Positions 15,497 through 23,379 of a DNA stretch of 64,000 nucleotides are shown here, one piece after another. Under the pieces are notes generated by a model. It made no database searches. It was not told the DNA's origin and saw nothing but the letters and a program-made list of their open reading frames with translations. Numbering within the stretch: the stretch's first letter is position 1; the number at the start of each line of letters is the position of its first letter. Source of the DNA: Methanoregulaceae archaeon (lineage in GTDB: Bacteria; Armatimonadota; Fimbriimonadia; Fimbriimonadales; Fimbriimonadaceae); assembly GCA_020850325.1 (NCBI GenBank), contig JADZEW010000022.1, positions 1-64,000 on the forward strand, in the 5' to 3' direction. The position numbers and the translations under genes were made by a program.

Positions 15497-18046
15497 ATGA
15501 CTCGCACCATGCTTCTTGCTCTGGCTGCCACGACGGCGGTAGCCGGCACCACGTATCTGTACGGCCAGGGCACGCCCGTCCAACTTCAGCCAACCACTCC
15601 TGGTACCCAGCAGGTTGGGAATGCGAATGTGAGCGGGCGAGTGATCGCAGGGTCCATCCTCGCGGAAAGCTCGGCTCCAACGGCGCAGGTGATCGTTGGA
15701 AACGCGACGTCTACAACCGGAGCTAACTTCGGGGGCTTCTTCCGCTCGGATAGCCCGCTGGGTCGAGCGCTCTACGGTCGAGCTAGTGCGACGAGTGGCA
15801 CGACCCACGGAGTTTGGGGTCAAGCCGACAGCCCCGGCGGACGAGGTGTGACGGGCGTTGCGCCTGCGACGACGGGCAACGCGACTGGAGTGTGGGGGCA
15901 GACCGCGAGCACCACAGGGCGCGGAGTCTACGGCTACACGACCTCCGCCAGCGGAGTGAACTACGGTGTGATGGGCCAGTCGAGCAGCCCGCAAGGATAC
16001 GGCGTGTTCTCGCAAGGCAATATGCACGCGACGGGCGTGATCTCGGGGAACGGCTCGGGCTTGACTAACGTCAATGCAGCCTTCCTAGGGGGCCAGAATG
16101 CTTCGGCTTTCCTAACTGAGATTCCGGTTCCGCTAACCCTGGCGGGTACGAGTGCCAGCCATATCGTTCGCGGAACGAACTCGGCGACAGCGCCTGGTGC
16201 CTCGGGCGTTAGTGGCTATGCAACTGGGCTCACCGGCGCAACATCTGGGGTCTACGGACAGAACTCGGGCACGGCCGGGAACGGCGTCTCCGGCTACGCG
16301 ACATCGACCACGGGTGTTAACTTCGGCGGGCGGTTCCTTAGCGACAGCACGTCGGGGCGAGGGGTGTTTGGATGGGCGGCCAATCCCACGGGAGCTAACT
16401 ACGGCGTGTATGGTTTGAGCGCCAGCAGCACTGGACGTGGCGTCTACGGCCTTGCCTCTTCCACGACGGGTCTTGCCTACGGGATCTTTGGAGAGAGCCA
16501 AAGCACCTCGGGAAGAGCCGTGGTCGGGCTCGCAAACGCGACAACCGGTTTGACCTTCGGAGGCTACTTCGACTCGGACAGCGCGGGCGGATATGGGGTG
16601 TGGGCCAACAGTGCGGGACCCTATGGGCTATTCGCTTCCTCCACACAAACTTCAGGCTCGGCGTATGGCGTCTTTGGCGAGTCAGCCTCTACGACCGGGG
16701 CCGGGGTCTATGGAGACTCCACCGCGACGACAGGCATCAACTGGGGTGGCCGCTTCCGATCAGCAAGCACCGCCGGAGTCGGTGTCTCTGGGTTCAACAC
16801 CGCTGCAACCGGCACCACTTACGGCGGACGATTCGAGACGAGTAGCACGTCCGGACGCGGAGTCTTCGGCTATGCCGCTGCCGCCACTGGCACGACCTAC
16901 GGAATCTTTGGGCAAAGCGACAGTACGACCGGCCGCGGTGTCTACGGACGGAGCGGCTCGGGCACCGGCGGTTTCTTCAGCTCGACTTCGGGCGAGGCAC
17001 TCCACGCCGAATCCAACGGGCTGGTCGGTGCGACAATCCTCACATCGAGCACAGCAACCACTGCGACCGGCCTCGTCGTGACCAGTGGCTACCGCGGCGG
17101 GGACTTTACCGGCACCTAATACGGGATCGAGGGACGAGGCAGTGACACTGGCGTCTACGGGGAGTCGATTGTCGGTAACACCCAAGGAGTCGGCGTTAGG
17201 GGCTACTCCTTTGGCTCGGAGGGTTCCGGGGTTCAAGGTACCTCCAGTGGGACAAGCGGCTCCGGCGTCACAGGGTACAGCAACTTCAGGGGCGTTTTTG
17301 CCGACGTATTCAACAATGGAGGGGGCACCGTCTACGGAGTCTGGGGACAAGTCCGGACGAGTCCAGGCCGAGGTGTCTATGGTCTTGCGGACGCCAATAA
17401 CGGGAGTTCGACCTATGGCGTGCGTGGTGTGAACGGCGATGCCGCCGCTTGGGCGGTCTATGCGGCGGGAGATTTTGGCGCGAGCGGCACCAAGTCATTC
17501 GTGATCGACCACCCGTTCGACCCGGCCAACAAGTATCTGATGCATTACTGTTCCGAAGGTCCGGAACCCAAGAACATTTACGAAGGCACTGTTATAACGG
17601 ATGCGAGTGGTTGGGCCACGGTAGTCCTCCCCGATTACTTCGTGGAGATCAACAAGGACCCTCGTGTGCAACTGACGGTCATCGACTCAAGTGAAGACTT
17701 CGTGATGGTGAAGAGGGTCGGCGAGTTCAGCGGTAACACGTTCCGAATCAGAACCAGCAAAGGCAACGTGAAAGTCGATTGGGAGGTCAAAGCCACTCGA
17801 AACGACGCGTGGGTCCGTAAGCATGGCGCCCCGGTGGAAGTTGACAAGGATCCTGCGGAGCGTGGCAAGTACCAGCACCCTGAGCTTTACGGACAGGCGA
17901 AGGAAATGGGGGTGGATTTCGATCCTAGGGCTGAGGCGGTTCGAGCACGACCCGACACAAGGCAGAAGCGCGGGGCCAGCAATCCTACGGCTAAGACATC
18001 TCAAATGACGAGTCTTCGCAAGTCGGCGCTAGCGACCAAACGTTGA
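15497..18046 (+). pseudogene. Array paralogue 5, interrupted by in-frame stop
   Basis: The frame opens as in other members (MTRTMLLALAATTAVAG) and runs through four repeats, a linker and many further repeats to TAA at 17117-17119. The same frame then stays open, still encoding repeats (YGIEGRGSDTGVYGES...), and finishes with the family C-terminal domain (VIDHPFDPANKYLMHY) at 18046. With the stop read through it would be 850 codons, the longest copy. As it stands, the product lacks the C-terminal domain. The C-terminal domain is of a diverged subtype (EGPEPKNIYEGTVITDASG) shared best with paralogue 7. The tail is longer and Lys/Arg-rich. Either this is a recent nonsense mutation, or the copy is decaying or serves as a sequence donor for gene conversion. 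Confidence 0.8.
17420..18046 (+). CDS. 3' fragment of paralogue 5
   Basis: In the ORF track the frame resumes at a GTG at 17420, without a ribosome binding site. The 208 residues hold the last repeat and the whole C-terminal domain. This is probably not translated alone. Confidence 0.45.
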   Translation: MRGVNGDAAAWAVYAAGDFGASGTKSFVIDHPFDPANKYLMHYCSEGPEPKNIYEGTVITDASGWATVVLPDYFVEINKDPRVQLTVIDSSEDFVMVKRVGEFSGNTFRIRTSKGNVKVDWEVKATRNDAWVRKHGAPVEVDKDPAERGKYQHPELYGQAKEMGVDFDPRAEAVRARPDTRQKRGASNPTAKTSQMTSLRKSALATKR

Positions 18047-18164
18047 GCATGAAACCGAATGAGAGCCAGGCTCGCCCTCAGTTTCCGGTCAATGCTGATC
18101 CACTGGGTGCCCGGCGTCAGTGGCTCAATCGCAAAGAACGCTCACGATCCGTCTCATCTTCCGC

Positions 18165-18194
18165 TAAGATGGAAGCTCGTTCGGGAGGATCACG
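18165..18194 (+). promoter_or_regulatory. Shortened leader, paralogue 6
   Basis: TAAGAT (18165-18170) starts only 30 bases before the ATG: the GCGGGTGTCC...GGT part of the block is missing. The 118 bases before it (18047-18164) match nothing else in the array and show no gene. Confidence 0.5.
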
Positions 18195-19733
18195 ATGACT
18201 CGCACCATGCTATTCGCTTTGGCCGCCACGACCACGGTCGCGGGCGGGCTTTCCATGTTCTTCGGGCAGGGCACGCCGGTTAATCTTCAACCCACGACCC
18301 CCGGCACCCAGCAGGTGGGCCACGCAAACGTGAGCGGGCGGATCATCGCCGGTTCCATCCAAGCGGAGAGTTCGAATCCGACTGCCCAGGTCATTGTCGG
18401 GAACGCCACATCGACGAGCGGAGCGAACTTCGGTGGATTCTTCCGTTCGGACAGTCCTCTGGGTCGGGCGTTGTATGGTAGGGCATCGGCCTTGAGTGGA
18501 ACAACGCATGGCGTTTGGGGTCAAGCCGACAGCCCCGGCGGGCGGGGAGTCACCGGCGTCGCCGCCGCTGCCAATGGCAACGCCACGGGTGTTTGGGGCC
18601 AGACGGGAAGCACGACCGGGCGAGGAGTCTATGGGCTTACGACATCGGGCAGCGGGGTGAACTACGGGGTCATGGGCCAGTCGAGTAGCCCCGCCGGCTT
18701 CGGCGTTTACTCCGTGGGCAAAATGCATGCGACCGGGGTCATTTCAGGCAACGGCTCGGGCCTCACAAATGTGAATGCGGCAACGCTCGGCGGATTTCAA
18801 TCGAGTTCCTTCCTGCAGGCGGTCCCCAACCCGCTCAATCTTATGGGATCTCAAGGCAATGCCCATATCGTAATGGGACAGAACACTTCGACCGCTAACG
18901 GCTCGGCTGGAGTCCTCGGCATCGTCAGTTCAGCGACAGGATATCACTATGGAGTGGTAGGCAGGAATTCGAGCACTCAGGGGACGGGCGTGTTTGGCTG
19001 GGCCGAGGCACAAACTGGCAACACCAAAGGGGTTTACGGATATAGCCCAAGCCCGGATGGGACCGGTGTATTCGGCCATGTCCCTGCCGCCTCGGGGCAA
19101 ACGACGAGGATTTGGGGCCAAAGCGCGAGCCCTTCCGGGCGCGGCGTGGTCGGCTATGCCGATGCCACATCAGGCTTCACCTATGGCGTATTTGGTTCTG
19201 CCAGTAGCGCGTCGGGCTGGGGGATGTACAGCCTTGGCAACTTTGGCGCGAGCGGAACCAAGGCATTCCGCATCGACCACCCTTCGGACCCCGACAACAA
19301 GTACCTGCTGCACTACGCCGCAGAGAGTCCGATGCCGCAGAACTTCTATGTCGGGAACGTGGTTACCGACGCCCAGGGCTACGCGTGGGTTGATCTTCCC
19401 GACTACTTTAGCGAGATCAACGTGAACTTCAAGTATCAGCTGACCGTGGTGGGTAAGACCTTTGCTCAGGCGGTGGTCTGGGAAAAAGTTAAGGGCGACC
19501 GGTTCCAGATTCGTACCAACGAACCCAACATCGAAGTGTCGTGGCGTGTGGATGCCGACCGGAACGATCTCTATGTTCGCAACCGGCCGCCGAAAGACGT
19601 GCTTGAGAAGGTGGGGCACGAACGAGGAACCTACCAGCATCCCGAGTTCTATGGACTCGGCCCCGAGCGCGGTATGGACTACCGCGGCGAACGGAAGCTA
19701 CAGGATCCACCCGCCACAACGCGCAGCCGCTGA
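18195..19733 (+). CDS. Array paralogue 6: exported Gly-rich repeat protein
   Basis: 512 residues, the shortest intact member. Signal peptide MTRTMLFALAATTTVAGG then LSMFFGQGTPVNLQPTTPG. Four N-terminal repeats, one linker (GKMHATGVISGNGSGLTNVNAATLGG), about five repeats in the variable part, then the standard C-terminal domain (IDHPSDPDNKYLLHYAAESP to GLGPERGMDY). The stretch from 18175 to 18298 (RBS to codon 35) is identical base for base with 21625-21748 in paralogue 8, although the flanks differ. That is best explained by gene conversion or a recent exchange. The variant TFAQAVVWEKVKGDRFQIRT replaces the usual FVQVKVSQKIR segment and is shared with paralogue 1. Confidence 0.86.
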   Translation: MTRTMLFALAATTTVAGGLSMFFGQGTPVNLQPTTPGTQQVGHANVSGRIIAGSIQAESSNPTAQVIVGNATSTSGANFGGFFRSDSPLGRALYGRASALSGTTHGVWGQADSPGGRGVTGVAAAANGNATGVWGQTGSTTGRGVYGLTTSGSGVNYGVMGQSSSPAGFGVYSVGKMHATGVISGNGSGLTNVNAATLGGFQSSSFLQAVPNPLNLMGSQGNAHIVMGQNTSTANGSAGVLGIVSSATGYHYGVVGRNSSTQGTGVFGWAEAQTGNTKGVYGYSPSPDGTGVFGHVPAASGQTTRIWGQSASPSGRGVVGYADATSGFTYGVFGSASSASGWGMYSLGNFGASGTKAFRIDHPSDPDNKYLLHYAAESPMPQNFYVGNVVTDAQGYAWVDLPDYFSEINVNFKYQLTVVGKTFAQAVVWEKVKGDRFQIRTNEPNIEVSWRVDADRNDLYVRNRPPKDVLEKVGHERGTYQHPEFYGLGPERGMDYRGERKLQDPPATTRSR

Positions 19734-19762
19734 TTCTGGGCTGATCTGATGCGATTCAAGCA

Positions 19763-19821
19763 AACATCCGCTATCATGAAGGTAGCGGGTGTCACCTCGG
19801 TGCTCGTTCAGGAGGATCACC
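19763..19821 (+). promoter_or_regulatory. Leader block, paralogue 7
   Basis: TATCAT (19772-19777) starts 50 bases before a TTG start codon, with GCGGGTGTCACCTCGGTGCTCG and RBS AGGAGG. Upstream, GCTGATCTGAT is also shared with paralogues 2, 4 and 8. Confidence 0.55.
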
Positions 19822-21555
19822 TTGAATCGCACCATGCTTATCGCTATGACGGCCTCGGCCGCCGTCGCTGGCACAACTTACCTTTACGGTCAGGGCACGC
19901 CGGTTGATCTTCAACCAACGACGCCCGGCACGAAGCAGGTTGGCAACGCCAACATCAGCGGGCGTGTCATCGCCAGTTCAGTCCATGTGACCGACCCGAC
20001 CCCCACTGGGATGTCCATTGTCGGCTCGGCAACCTCAACCACGGGGGCAAACTTCGGCGGATTCTTCCGTTCCGACAGTGTGATGGGGCGAGCTCTTTAC
20101 GGAAGAGCCAGCGCCATGAGTGGAACGACCCACGGTGTCTGGGGCCAAGCCGACAGCCCAGGCGGGCGAGGCGTGACGGGCCTTGCTCCGTCCACGACCG
20201 GCAACGCCACCGGCGTTTGGGGACAAACCGCCAGCACCACCGGCCGCGGCGTCTACGGCTACACAACCTCAGCCAGCGGTGTGAACTACGGGGTGATGGG
20301 CCAGTCGAGCAGTCCAGCGGGGTTTGGCGTGTACTCGGTCGGTAACATGCACGCGACAGGCATCATCTCGGGCAACGGCTCGGGATTGACCAACGTCAAC
20401 GCTGCCCTGCTCGGAGGATTGAGCTCGGCGGCGTTCGGCCAGTTAGCCACCGGGAACACCTGGACCGAAGCCAACGCCTTTTCCAACGGGGGGAACTCTT
20501 TCACTGGGAGTGGCGCGGGCCTCACCGGTGTCAACGCCGATTTGCTCGACGGATTGAACTCGACCGCGTTCCTGCAATCCGTCCCCAACCCGCTTACCCT
20601 GAGCGGGACGAGTGCGTCTCACATCATCAAAGGTGAAAACAGTGGTACCGGTCCCGGCGTCTTCGGCGAGAGCACCGCCGCCACCGGCCAAAGCTTCGGC
20701 GTGTGGGGCCAAAGCCAGAGCACGACCGGGTACGGCGTTTACGGCTTGAGCGCTGGCTCTAGCGGGCTCGGCGTCTTCGGACAGGCCAGCGCCGCCACCG
20801 GCCAAACCATCGGCGTGCGGGGCCAGAGCGATAGCTCTAGCGGGCTCGGCGTCTACGGCAAGGCCACCGCCGCCACCGGCCAAACCTTCGGCGTGCGGGG
20901 CGACAGCCAGAGCACGAGCGGGTACGGCGTCTTCGGACAGGCCAGCGCCGCCACCGGCCAAACCTTCGGGGTGCGGGGCGACAGCCAGAGCACGAGCGGG
21001 TACGGCGTCTACGGATTGGCCACCGGCGCCAGTGCGTACGGAGTTTTCGCAGGGGGAAGGCTGGGCGCAAGCGGTACGAAGACGTTCCGCATCGACCACC
21101 CGTTCGACCCCGAGAACAAGTACCTACTTCACTACTCCCACGAGGGGCCGGAGCCGCAGAACGTGTACAACGGCAACGTGATCACCGACGCCAAGGGCTA
21201 CGCGACCATCACGCTCCCCGACTACTTCGAGGAGATCAACAAAGACCCGAGGTACACGCTCACCGTGATCGACGACAGCGACGACTTCGTGTTGGCGAAG
21301 GTGGTTCGGGAAGTCCGCAACAACCAGTTCGTCATTCGCACGAACAAGCCGTCGATCAAGGTCTCGTGGGAGGTCAAGGCGGTACGCAACGACCGCTGGG
21401 TTCAAAAGCACGGCGCGCCGGTCGAAGTGGATAAGGAAGGGCCCGAGCGCGGCACCTACCAGCATCCCGAACTCTACGGCCTCGGCCCGGAACGAGGGAT
21501 GAGTTTTGGTCGCGAACAACGACAAGCACCACCGACACCGACGCGCAGCCGGTGA
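19822..21555 (+). CDS. Array paralogue 7: exported Gly-rich repeat protein
   Basis: 577 residues from a TTG start. The start is fixed by alignment: AGGAGGATCACC-TTG-AATCGCACCATG equals the leader-ATG-ACTCGCACCATG of the others. Signal peptide LNRTMLIAMTASAAVAG. After four repeats the linker is expanded (GNTWTEANAFSNGGNSFTG inserted between two GSGLT-VNA-LL modules). Then follow four units of the same 26-residue repeat, AATGQTFGVRGDSQSTSGYG, so alike that the DNA forms a 78-bp tandem repeat (20791-21024). The C-terminal domain is the EGPEPQNVYNGNV subtype also seen in paralogue 5. High similarity between units suggests recent expansion by slippage or unequal crossing-over. Confidence 0.85.
   Translation: MNRTMLIAMTASAAVAGTTYLYGQGTPVDLQPTTPGTKQVGNANISGRVIASSVHVTDPTPTGMSIVGSATSTTGANFGGFFRSDSVMGRALYGRASAMSGTTHGVWGQADSPGGRGVTGLAPSTTGNATGVWGQTASTTGRGVYGYTTSASGVNYGVMGQSSSPAGFGVYSVGNMHATGIISGNGSGLTNVNAALLGGLSSAAFGQLATGNTWTEANAFSNGGNSFTGSGAGLTGVNADLLDGLNSTAFLQSVPNPLTLSGTSASHIIKGENSGTGPGVFGESTAATGQSFGVWGQSQSTTGYGVYGLSAGSSGLGVFGQASAATGQTIGVRGQSDSSSGLGVYGKATAATGQTFGVRGDSQSTSGYGVFGQASAATGQTFGVRGDSQSTSGYGVYGLATGASAYGVFAGGRLGASGTKTFRIDHPFDPENKYLLHYSHEGPEPQNVYNGNVITDAKGYATITLPDYFEEINKDPRYTLTVIDDSDDFVLAKVVREVRNNQFVIRTNKPSIKVSWEVKAVRNDRWVQKHGAPVEVDKEGPERGTYQHPELYGLGPERGMSFGREQRQAPPTPTRSR
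20677..21024 (+). repeat. 78-bp tandem repeat in paralogue 7
   Basis: One 114-bp unit (20677-20790) is followed by three 78-bp units (20791, 20869, 20947), each starting GCCGCCACCGGCCAAA. The last two differ at only a few positions. Each unit encodes 26 residues, the structural repeat of the family. Confidence 0.85.
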
Positions 21556-21585
21556 TTCTGGGCTGATCTGACTGCGATTCGAGCA

Positions 21586-21644
21586 AACACCCGCTATCAT
21601 GAAGGTGGCGGGCGTCCTCTCGGTGCTCGTTCGGGAGGATCACG
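21586..21644 (+). promoter_or_regulatory. Leader block, paralogue 8
   Basis: TATCAT (21595-21600) starts 50 bases before the ATG. The block is close to that of paralogue 7; from 21625 on it is identical to paralogue 6. Confidence 0.55.
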
Positions 21645-23291
21645 ATGACTCGCACCATGCTATTCGCTTTGGCCGCCACGACCACGGTCGCGGGCGGGCT
21701 TTCCATGTTCTTCGGGCAGGGCACGCCGGTTAATCTTCAACCCACGACACCCGGAACGCAACAAGTTGGGAATGCCAATGTCAGCGGGCGTGTCATCGCC
21801 GGGTCCATCCAGGCTGAGAACTCGAGCCCGACCGCTCAGGTGATCGTCGGCAACGCGACATCCACCACGGGAGCCAACTTCGGCGGCTTCTTCCGCTCAG
21901 ACAGCGTCTTGGGCAGAGCGCTCTATGGTCGCGCGAGCGCGAAGAGCGGAACGACGAGCGGCGTCTACGGCCAGTCGGATAGCCCTGCGGGCCGTGGCGT
22001 TACGGGTGTCGTTGCCGCAACCTCGGGCAACGCGACGGGGGTCTGGGGGCAGACGGCCAGTGCAGGAGGCCGCGGCGTCTATGGTTACAACACGTCGGCC
22101 ACCGGAGTGAACTACGGTGTCTATGGACGAAGCATGAGCCCCGCGGGATTTGGCGTCTATGCGGAGGGCACCCTAGGAGCCTCGGGTAACGGTGTCATTG
22201 GTGGGAACTTGGGAGTCGGGGTCTCGAACCCGCAGGCGCGCCTTCACAGCAACGGAACGAGCTGGTTCACTGGAGATACGACGCCCTTGCCTCCGGCCGC
22301 CGGTGGAGGGGTCGCGGTAGGTTTCAGCGGAAGTCAAGGGTATCTGTTCGCATTTGACTACGCATCGTTCACGCCCAAGAATCTCTTGTTGCAAGGTCCT
22401 GGCGGCAACGTCGGAGTGGGCACGCTGTCTCCCAGTTCGGGAAGGCTGCATGTCGATGGCGGGAACACCACGGCGGTCTACGCCACGTCGACGAGTGGTA
22501 TCGGTAGCTATTCGGTGAGCGGAACCAATGCCGCCGTCTATGGATACAGCAGTTCGGACTACGGGGTCGACGGTCGAAGCAACAACTCCATCGGCGTCTA
22601 CGGTCAATCGTACAGCAGCGGCGGAGTTTTGGCTCAAGGCCCCTACATCGGGGTGCAAGGCAACTCCACGGGCAGCGATGCTAATCGCCAAGCCGTACGA
22701 GGAGACAACGCTGGTAGCGCGACCGGCTATGCAGGACTGTTCTACGGCAACACGTGGGTGGTAGGCACCCTTACCAAGAGCGCGGGAGCGTTTCTCATCG
22801 ACCACCCCCTCGATCCGGAGAACAAGTACCTCACGCACTCGTTCGTCGAGTCGCCGGACATGAAGAACATCTATGACGGAACCGTGGTCACCGATGCTCA
22901 GGGCGTGGCCATGGTCGAGATGCCCGAGTGGTTTGATGCGCTGAACAAGGATTTCCGATATCAACTCACGGTCATCGGACAGTTTGCCCAAGCCATCGTG
23001 GCGAAGGAAATCGAGAACAACATATTCGTCATTCGGACGGACAAGCCGAACGTCAAGGTGTCGTGGCAGGTGACGGGCATCCGCAAAGATCCCTACGCGG
23101 AGAAGAACCGACTTGAGGTCGAAACGTACAAGCCGAAGGAGTTCCGAGGGAAGTTCATCTATCCCGCTGGCTATGGCGAGCCGAACTCGAAGGGCATCCC
23201 GGCGAATATGGTGAACCTGAACGGCTCGATAGCCGCCAAGAAGAGGCCACGTCCGACCGGTGGTTCAGCGCTACCGCCAACGCCCAGATGA
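21645..23291 (+). CDS. Array paralogue 8: hybrid repeat / tail-fibre-like protein
   Basis: 548 residues. The signal peptide and first four repeats match the array (MTRTMLFALAATTTVAGG, VWGQTASAGGRGVYGY). From about residue 175 the core is different: GNLGVGVSNPQARLHSNG and GGNVGVGTLSPSSGRLHVDG are the N-x-GVG-x-x-x-P-x-x-x-L-H-V motif of phage-tail-fibre-like proteins. The core ends in irregular YGYSSSDYGVDG repeats. The C-terminal domain (LIDHPLDPENKYLTHSFVESPDMKNIYDG...FRYQLTVIG...VSWQVTGIRKDPYA) is, to my memory, closer to a form widespread in other bacteria than to paralogues 1-7. It may be the older form, or an imported one joined to an array-type N terminus. Confidence 0.86.
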   Translation: MTRTMLFALAATTTVAGGLSMFFGQGTPVNLQPTTPGTQQVGNANVSGRVIAGSIQAENSSPTAQVIVGNATSTTGANFGGFFRSDSVLGRALYGRASAKSGTTSGVYGQSDSPAGRGVTGVVAATSGNATGVWGQTASAGGRGVYGYNTSATGVNYGVYGRSMSPAGFGVYAEGTLGASGNGVIGGNLGVGVSNPQARLHSNGTSWFTGDTTPLPPAAGGGVAVGFSGSQGYLFAFDYASFTPKNLLLQGPGGNVGVGTLSPSSGRLHVDGGNTTAVYATSTSGIGSYSVSGTNAAVYGYSSSDYGVDGRSNNSIGVYGQSYSSGGVLAQGPYIGVQGNSTGSDANRQAVRGDNAGSATGYAGLFYGNTWVVGTLTKSAGAFLIDHPLDPENKYLTHSFVESPDMKNIYDGTVVTDAQGVAMVEMPEWFDALNKDFRYQLTVIGQFAQAIVAKEIENNIFVIRTDKPNVKVSWQVTGIRKDPYAEKNRLEVETYKPKEFRGKFIYPAGYGEPNSKGIPANMVNLNGSIAAKKRPRPTGGSALPPTPR

Positions 23292-23379
23292 GATTGAGGT
23301 TCAGGTCCATCGGACCATTTGAAACATGGGGGGCGCATTTCGTGGCCGAACCACGTAAAATGGCCCAACTGCGATCCCC

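Noticed and set aside
7890-23291. CRISPR array or CRISPR-like repeats
   Set aside because: The repeats are coding, about 78 bp, diverged and in frame; no constant repeat with unique spacers of uniform size, and no cas genes.
7890-23291. Prophage tail-fibre cluster
   Set aside because: The motifs resemble tail fibres but every gene has a Sec-type signal peptide and no phage structural, lysis or packaging gene is nearby.
23304-23316. Terminator after the array (GGTCC-ATC-GGACC)
   Set aside because: A 5-bp stem with no T-run is too weak to call.
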